In this document: piece after piece, positions 5,144 through 8,757 of the stretch
Position numbering within the stretch: position 1 is the first letter of the stretch
Layout: each line of letters opens with the position of its first letter
Source of the DNA: Candidatus Coliplasma caballi
Lineage (GTDB): Bacteria > Bacillota > Clostridia > Oscillospirales > CAG-382
Assembly: GCA_018065365.1 (NCBI GenBank)
Contig: JAGHTH010000069.1
Location: 1-8,757 of the forward strand
Reading direction: 5' to 3'
DNA length: 8,757 nt
Program-made: the position numbers and the translations under genes
Notes under the pieces: generated by a model
What the model was told of the DNA's origin: nothing
Databases searched by the model: none
What the model saw: the letters and a program-made list of their open reading frames with translations, nothing else

Positions 5144-7497
5144 CAGCGTGCCACTTCTTCCATGTTATACGCTTCGAGAACGTCGCCGACCTTGATGTCG
5201 TTGAACTTTTCAAGCCCGACACCGCATTCATACCCTTCGGCAACCTCTTTCGCGTCGTCTTTGAAACGTTTGAGAGAGGCGATCTTGTCTTCGAAGATCA
5301 CGACGCTGTCGCGCACGACACGGATGAGCGCGTTGCGCGCCACCTTGCCGTCCGTGACGTAGGAACCCGCGATGGTGCCGACGTTCGGAACGTGAATGGT
5401 CTGACGCACTTCGGCGTGTCCGAGCACGACTTCCTTGAATTCGGGAGCCAGCATGCCTTTCATTGCGGCTTCGATTTCCTCGATGCACTCGTAGATCACG
5501 CGGTAGGTACGGATCTCGACTTTGTCGCGGGAAGCGGCGTCGGTCGCCGTACGGTCAGGACGAATGTTGAAGCCGATGATGATCGCGTTGGAAGCCGCGG
5601 CGAGCATAACGTCGCTCTCGGTAATTCCGCCGACCGCGGCGTGAATGACCTTGACCTTGACTTCCTCGTTGGAAAGTTTCTCCAAGCTCTGACGGACTGC
5701 TTCCGCGGAGCCCTGCACGTCGGCTTTGACGATGATATTGAGGTCTTTGACACCGTTGCCGATCTGATCGAACAGGTCGTCCAGATTGACTTTGGTGCTG
5801 TTCTGCTGCGCTTCTTTTGCCTCTGCTTTGCGCTGTTCGGCAAGATCACGCGCCATTTTTTCATCTTTGACGGCATAGAACAGATCGCCTGCTTCCGGAA
5901 CTTCCGCCAAACCGGTAATCTCTACCGGAACGGAAGGTCCTGCCTCTTTGACCGTTCTGCCCTTGTCGTTGGTCATCACGCGGACACGTCCGACCGCGCT
6001 GCCGGCAATGATCACGTCGCCGGTGTGCAGCGTACCTTTCTGCACGAGGAACGTCGCAACGGTACCCTTTCCTTTGTCCAGACGCGCCTCGACGACCACA
6101 CCCTGCGCCTTGCGGTCGGGGTTGGCTTTGAGATCCTGCATTTCGGCGGTCAGAAGCACCATGTCAAGCAGTTCGTCGATGCCTTCGCGCTTGAGCGCGG
6201 AGATCGGAACGCAGATGACGTCGCCGCCCCACGCTTCCGGAACCAACTCGTAATTCGTCAGTTCGGTCATGACTTTGTCGGGGTTTGCGCCGGGACGGTC
6301 CATTTTGTTGATCGCAACGATGATCGGAATGTTTGCCGCTTTCGCGTGGTTGATCGCCTCGACCGTCTGCGGCATGATGCCGTCGTCCGCCGCGACCACC
6401 AGAATGGCGATATCGGTCATGTTTGCGCCGCGCGCACGCATTGCCGTGAACGCTTCGTGGCCGGGGGTATCTAAGAACGTGATGTCCTGATCGTGAACGT
6501 GAACACTGTACGCGCCGATGTGCTGCGTAATGCCGCCCGCTTCGCCCGCGGTAACGTGCGCGTTTCGGATCGCGTCCAGCAGGGAAGTTTTACCGTGGTC
6601 AACGTGGCCCATAACGACTACGACGGGCGCGCGGTGCTTGAGCGTTTCGGGCGCGTCCTCGGAACTGTCGATCAGCTGATCTTCCAGGGAAACCACGACT
6701 TCTTTGTTGACGACGATCTTGAATTCGTCCGCAACGAGATACGCGGTGTCGAAATCGACCGTGTCGTTGATGCCGACCATCATTCCCATGCCCATCAGCT
6801 TCTTGATCACGTCCGCTGCCGTTTTCTTCATGCGGGACGCAAGTTCGGAAACCGTGATCTCGTCCGGAACGGAGATCACAAGCTGAACGGGCTTCGGCTT
6901 GTTCTGCGGCTTCTGCTGCGGCTGCTGTTTGCCGTTCTTCATGTTCCCTTTTTGCTCGCCGGGCTGGAACTTGTTCTTCTTTTTGATTTTCTGCTTGCCG
7001 GTCTGCGCGGTATCGGGAACGCCCGCGTCGTATTTGAGCAGTTTCTCGTCGTATTTGTCCAGATCGACGTTGGAAGTCCCGCGGGTATCAACGACGCGCA
7101 CTTCGGTCTTGGAACGCTGCTTCTGCGGCTGCTGCGGCTGGTTGGGGTTGGCTTTTTTCTTCTGCGCCGCCATCAGTTCTTTCTGCTTGCGGCGTTCTTC
7201 CTCGGCTGCCTTGCGCGCTTCTTCCTCTTTCTTGCGTGCTTCTTCCTTTTTGGCTTTCTTGGCGTCGTCGAACGTTTTGAAATATGCCGTGATATCGATC
7301 TGGTTCTGCTGTGTCAGCGCTTCGAAGAAAATGCTGAATTCATTGGCGTCCAGCGTGGCGGTATGCGTTCTTCCTTCGAACCCGTATTTTGTAAGCAGAT
7401 CGATCACGTCTTTGTTTTTCAGGCCGAAATCTTTGGAAAGATTGTTGATCTTCCGATCGATCTCGACCGAGGTCTCTTTTTTCGTTGTTTCTGCCAT
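5143..7497 (-). CDS. infB: Translation initiation factor IF-2
   Basis: IF2 is the GTPase that delivers fMet-tRNA to the 30S P site and promotes subunit joining. The 784-residue product has an IF2_N-type start (about 11-75: SKDFGLKNKDVIDLL) and a charged, probably helical Lys/Glu/Ala segment (about 76-115). A Gln/Asn/Pro/Lys-rich linker follows (about 116-205), then a second IF2_N-like part (about 206-262: ITVSELASRMKKTAADVIKKLM). The G domain has GHVDHGKT (297-304), GGITQHIGA, DTPGH (343-347), NKMD (397-400) and SALK (433-436). Domains II, III and the tRNA-binding IV run to the C-terminus. I chose the ATG at 7497 because AAGGAG lies 9 nt upstream and the IF2_N domain starts just after it. The gene begins 1 nt after the ylxQ stop and its stop overlaps the rbfA start. 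Confidence 0.98.
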   Translation of the reverse strand: MAETTKKETSVEIDRKINNLSKDFGLKNKDVIDLLTKYGFEGRTHTATLDANEFSIFFEALTQQNQIDITAYFKTFDDAKKAKKEEARKKEEEARKAAEEERRKQKELMAAQKKKANPNQPQQPQKQRSKTEVRVVDTRGTSNVDLDKYDEKLLKYDAGVPDTAQTGKQKIKKKNKFQPGEQKGNMKNGKQQPQQKPQNKPKPVQLVISVPDEITVSELASRMKKTAADVIKKLMGMGMMVGINDTVDFDTAYLVADEFKIVVNKEVVVSLEDQLIDSSEDAPETLKHRAPVVVVMGHVDHGKTSLLDAIRNAHVTAGEAGGITQHIGAYSVHVHDQDITFLDTPGHEAFTAMRARGANMTDIAILVVAADDGIMPQTVEAINHAKAANIPIIVAINKMDRPGANPDKVMTELTNYELVPEAWGGDVICVPISALKREGIDELLDMVLLTAEMQDLKANPDRKAQGVVVEARLDKGKGTVATFLVQKGTLHTGDVIIAGSAVGRVRVMTNDKGRTVKEAGPSVPVEITGLAEVPEAGDLFYAVKDEKMARDLAEQRKAEAKEAQQNSTKVNLDDLFDQIGNGVKDLNIIVKADVQGSAEAVRQSLEKLSNEEVKVKVIHAAVGGITESDVMLAAASNAIIIGFNIRPDRTATDAASRDKVEIRTYRVIYECIEEIEAAMKGMLAPEFKEVVLGHAEVRQTIHVPNVGTIAGSYVTDGKVARNALIRVVRDSVVIFEDKIASLKRFKDDAKEVAEGYECGVGLEKFNDIKVGDVLEAYNMEEVAR

Positions 7498-7498
7498 A

Positions 7499-7819
7499 TT
7501 ACAATTCTCCTTCTTGGTTAACGGATAATGCTCCGTGATAGGCGATGACAAAACCGTCTTGCAGGAACGCGACGGCAGCGGTGTTGAACTTCCCGACGCA
7601 TTTTCCGAGCGCTTCCGTGTTCAGAGGCGGGAATTCCGTCGGTACGTTCCGAAATAACGCTTTGTCCGTGAGAAGTTTTCTGGTATTTTCCGATACGTCG
7701 GAAGCGATCAGAACGAGCTTTGCTTTGCCGCTCCGGATCGCGTCCAGCGTTCCGTTGGTCCCGACGGCGATCTGCCCGGCTCTGCGTGCCAGACCGATCA
7801 CGCCTTCTGCTTTTGTCAT
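7499..7819 (-). CDS. ylxQ: YlxQ, L7Ae/L30e-family RNA-binding protein
   Basis: YlxQ belongs to the L7Ae/L30e/S12e family, whose members bind kink-turn RNA; its physiological role is not settled. From the ATG at 7819 the product has 106 residues, close to the roughly 100 of its homologues. Family features are IGLARRAGQIAVGTNGTLDAIRSGKAKLVLIA (about 7-38, the conserved Gly and the helix-strand RNA-binding edge), DVSENTRKLL (39-48) and the C-terminal LGKCVGKFNTAAVAFLQDGF. Two starts compete. The ATG at 7828 makes a 4-nt ATGA overlap with rnpM but has AAAAGGA directly abutting it. The ATG at 7819 (MTKAEG) has that same site at a normal 9-nt spacing, so I prefer it. The gene lies in its conserved place between rnpM and infB. 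Confidence 0.9.
   Translation of the reverse strand: MTKAEGVIGLARRAGQIAVGTNGTLDAIRSGKAKLVLIASDVSENTRKLLTDKALFRNVPTEFPPLNTEALGKCVGKFNTAAVAFLQDGFVIAYHGALSVNQEGEL
7507..7512 (-). promoter_or_regulatory. Ribosome binding site of infB (decides the start)
   Basis: AAGGAG on the minus strand lies inside the last codons of ylxQ, 9 nt before the infB ATG at 7497. It is among the strongest Shine-Dalgarno matches in the operon and excludes the in-frame codons further upstream within ylxQ. Confidence 0.8.
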
Positions 7820-7824
7820 CCGTC

Positions 7825-8115
7825 TCATTCCTTTTCCGGTTTCCCTGCCGTTTCGCCGGCACACGCTGCTTCCAGGGCAAGGAACACTTCCTCCGGGATC
7901 TTCCCGGAAAAAGCGCGCTCGAATCCTTTCCGCTTGCGCGCCGTCTGCAGACAGGCGGGGTTTTTACAAATATATGCGCCGCGTCCGTCGGCTTTGCCCG
8001 AAAAGTCCGCGCGGATCTCGCCGAGAGCGTTTTTCGTTACGCGGATGAGCAAAGTGCGGTCTTTCATTTCGCCGCAGCCGACGCATTTGCGGGCAGGGGT
8101 ACGATTCGTCGCCAT
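7825..8115 (-). CDS. rnpM: RnpM (YlxR), RNase P modulator
   Basis: YlxR, renamed RnpM in Bacillus subtilis, is a small basic RNA-binding protein that binds the RNase P RNA and modulates its activity. The 96-residue product shows the two family signatures: RKCVGC with Cys11 and Cys14, and GRGAYIC (44-50) with Cys50, followed by KNPACL (Cys55). A basic stretch ARKRKGF (59-65) lies after them. The C-terminal Ala/Glu/Lys tail is poorly conserved. The ATG at 8115 follows the nusA stop by 6 nt, with AAGG upstream overlapping the nusA end. Its stop lies 5 nt before the preferred ylxQ ATG. The nusA-rnpM-ylxQ-infB order is the standard Firmicute one. Confidence 0.95.
   Translation of the reverse strand: MATNRTPARKCVGCGEMKDRTLLIRVTKNALGEIRADFSGKADGRGAYICKNPACLQTARKRKGFERAFSGKIPEEVFLALEAACAGETAGKPEKE
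7829..7835 (-). promoter_or_regulatory. Ribosome binding site that selects the ylxQ start
   Basis: AAAAGGA on the minus strand touches the ATG at 7828 (0-nt spacing) but is 9 nt from the ATG at 7819. Normal spacing therefore favours 7819 as the ylxQ start. Confidence 0.6.
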
Positions 8116-8121
8116 ACGGCG

Positions 8122-8757
8122 TTAACCTTCCTGCTCCTGCAGAGTCTTGCGGCTCTTGATGTCGATCTTGCAGTTCGTCAGACGCGCGGCAAGACGGGCG
8201 TTCTGGCCCTCTTTGCCGATCGCGAGCGAAAGCTGATCGTCTGCCACGATCGCGCGGAACGAACGGTCGGATTCGGGCAGGGAGATCACTTCCTCAACGG
8301 TCGCGGGCGCGAGTGCGGCGCTGATGAACTGTTGGGTGTCCTCGCTGTACGGGATAATGTCGATCTTTTCGCCGCAGAGTTCCGCGGTTACGTTGTTCTT
8401 ACGGGCGCCTTTCGGGCCGATGCAGGAACCGATCGGATCGACCTTTTCGTCGTTGGAACGAACGGCGATCTTGGTTCTGCTTCCCGCTTCACGCGCGATC
8501 GAAACGATCTCGATCGTGCCGTCCTTGAGTTCGGGAACTTCCAATTCAAACAGACGGCGCACCAGACCGGGATGCACGCGGGAGAGAACGACCGACGGGC
8601 CTCTCGTCTCTTTTTTGATCTCGGTTACGAACACTTTGATGCGGTCGCCGGGCTGCAAAGACTCCGTGGGGAGCTGCTCTCTGCGGTGCAGTACCATTTC
8701 GTTCTTGCCGATCTCCAAAGTCGCGTTGCCGGTCGTGGGATCGACGCGGACGACGAC
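8122..8757 (-). CDS. nusA: Transcription elongation/termination factor NusA (C-terminal part, 5' end outside window)
   Basis: NusA binds RNA polymerase and nascent RNA, stimulates pausing and intrinsic termination, and takes part in antitermination. The frame is open to the right edge, so 211 residues of a protein that is usually about 350-400 in Firmicutes are visible. The missing part is the N-terminal RNA-polymerase-binding domain and the start of S1. The order seen is the remainder of the S1 domain (about 1-60: PGDRIKVFVTEI, GPSVVLSR), then KH1 (about 75-145) with EVPELKDGTIEIVSIAREAG, AVRSND, VDPIGSCIGPKGAR and GEKIDII. KH2 follows with DDQLSLAIGKEGQNARLAARLT and KIDIKS. The protein stops soon after KH2, as in Gram-positive NusA without the acidic repeats of proteobacteria. 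A TTG at 8718 is not a start, since coding sequence continues upstream of it. Confidence 0.97.
   Translation of the reverse strand, partial: VVVRVDPTTGNATLEIGKNEMVLHRREQLPTESLQPGDRIKVFVTEIKKETRGPSVVLSRVHPGLVRRLFELEVPELKDGTIEIVSIAREAGSRTKIAVRSNDEKVDPIGSCIGPKGARKNNVTAELCGEKIDIIPYSEDTQQFISAALAPATVEEVISLPESDRSFRAIVADDQLSLAIGKEGQNARLAARLTNCKIDIKSRKTLQEQEG

Noticed and set aside
5134..6474. Long + strand open frame (446 codons) opposite infB
   Set aside because: It lies wholly antisense to the G domain and domains II-IV of IF2, whose motifs are unmistakable. Its product is Asp/Arg/Val/Phe-rich shadow translation with no ribosome binding site or domain.
6940..6953. Possible internal start in infB (ATG at 6942) for a short IF2 form
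   Set aside because: AAGGGA lies only 2 nt before the ATG, too close for a normal ribosome binding site, and nothing else supports internal initiation.
6493..7521. Long + strand open frame opposite the infB 5' half
   Set aside because: The Leu/Phe-rich runs are the antisense of Lys/Glu-rich codons in the IF2 linker, which mimic membrane helices. It is not an independent gene.

Overview
The window holds two blocks of opposite polarity that converge on a short intergenic region at about 1810-1945. The organism is most likely a Gram-positive Firmicute of the Clostridia. The evidence is the gene order nusA-rnpM(ylxR)-ylxQ-infB-rbfA-nrnA-truB, a Noc-type ParB protein, AAGGAG-like ribosome binding sites and Glu/Ser/Pro stalk surface proteins with a C-terminal membrane anchor. 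G and C are frequent at third codon positions, which explains the many long open antisense frames. A gut Clostridia/Christensenellales-type genome would fit, but that placement is an impression and not something shown here.

Left block (+ strand, 1-1809): three genes of unknown function. They are the C-terminal part of a Tyr/Asn-rich protein that enters from the left edge, a 94-residue three-helix membrane protein starting 8 nt after it, and a 254-residue surface protein with a signal peptide, an extracellular domain, a Ser-Glu-Glu-Pro stalk and a membrane anchor. A strong intrinsic terminator (1826-1863) closes this block. An imperfect 20-bp hairpin (1897-1938) follows, which looks like a dispersed intergenic repeat.

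Right block (- strand, transcribed from 8757 down to 2854): the conserved transcription/translation operon. It starts in this window inside nusA and continues through rnpM, ylxQ, infB, rbfA, nrnA and truB with gaps or overlaps of only a few bases, so it is almost certainly one transcript with translational coupling. The products cover transcription elongation and antitermination (NusA), RNase P modulation (RnpM), a kink-turn RNA-binding protein (YlxQ), initiation (IF2), 30S maturation (RbfA), nano-RNA/pAp turnover (NrnA) and tRNA U55 pseudouridylation (TruB). A perfect 15-bp terminator hairpin ends it. A noc-type parB gene follows 32 nt after the terminator T-tract on the same strand.

I found no RNA genes, CRISPR array, insertion sequence or obvious new defence or metabolic system. 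The least explained parts are the three + strand genes and the hairpin element in the convergent gap.
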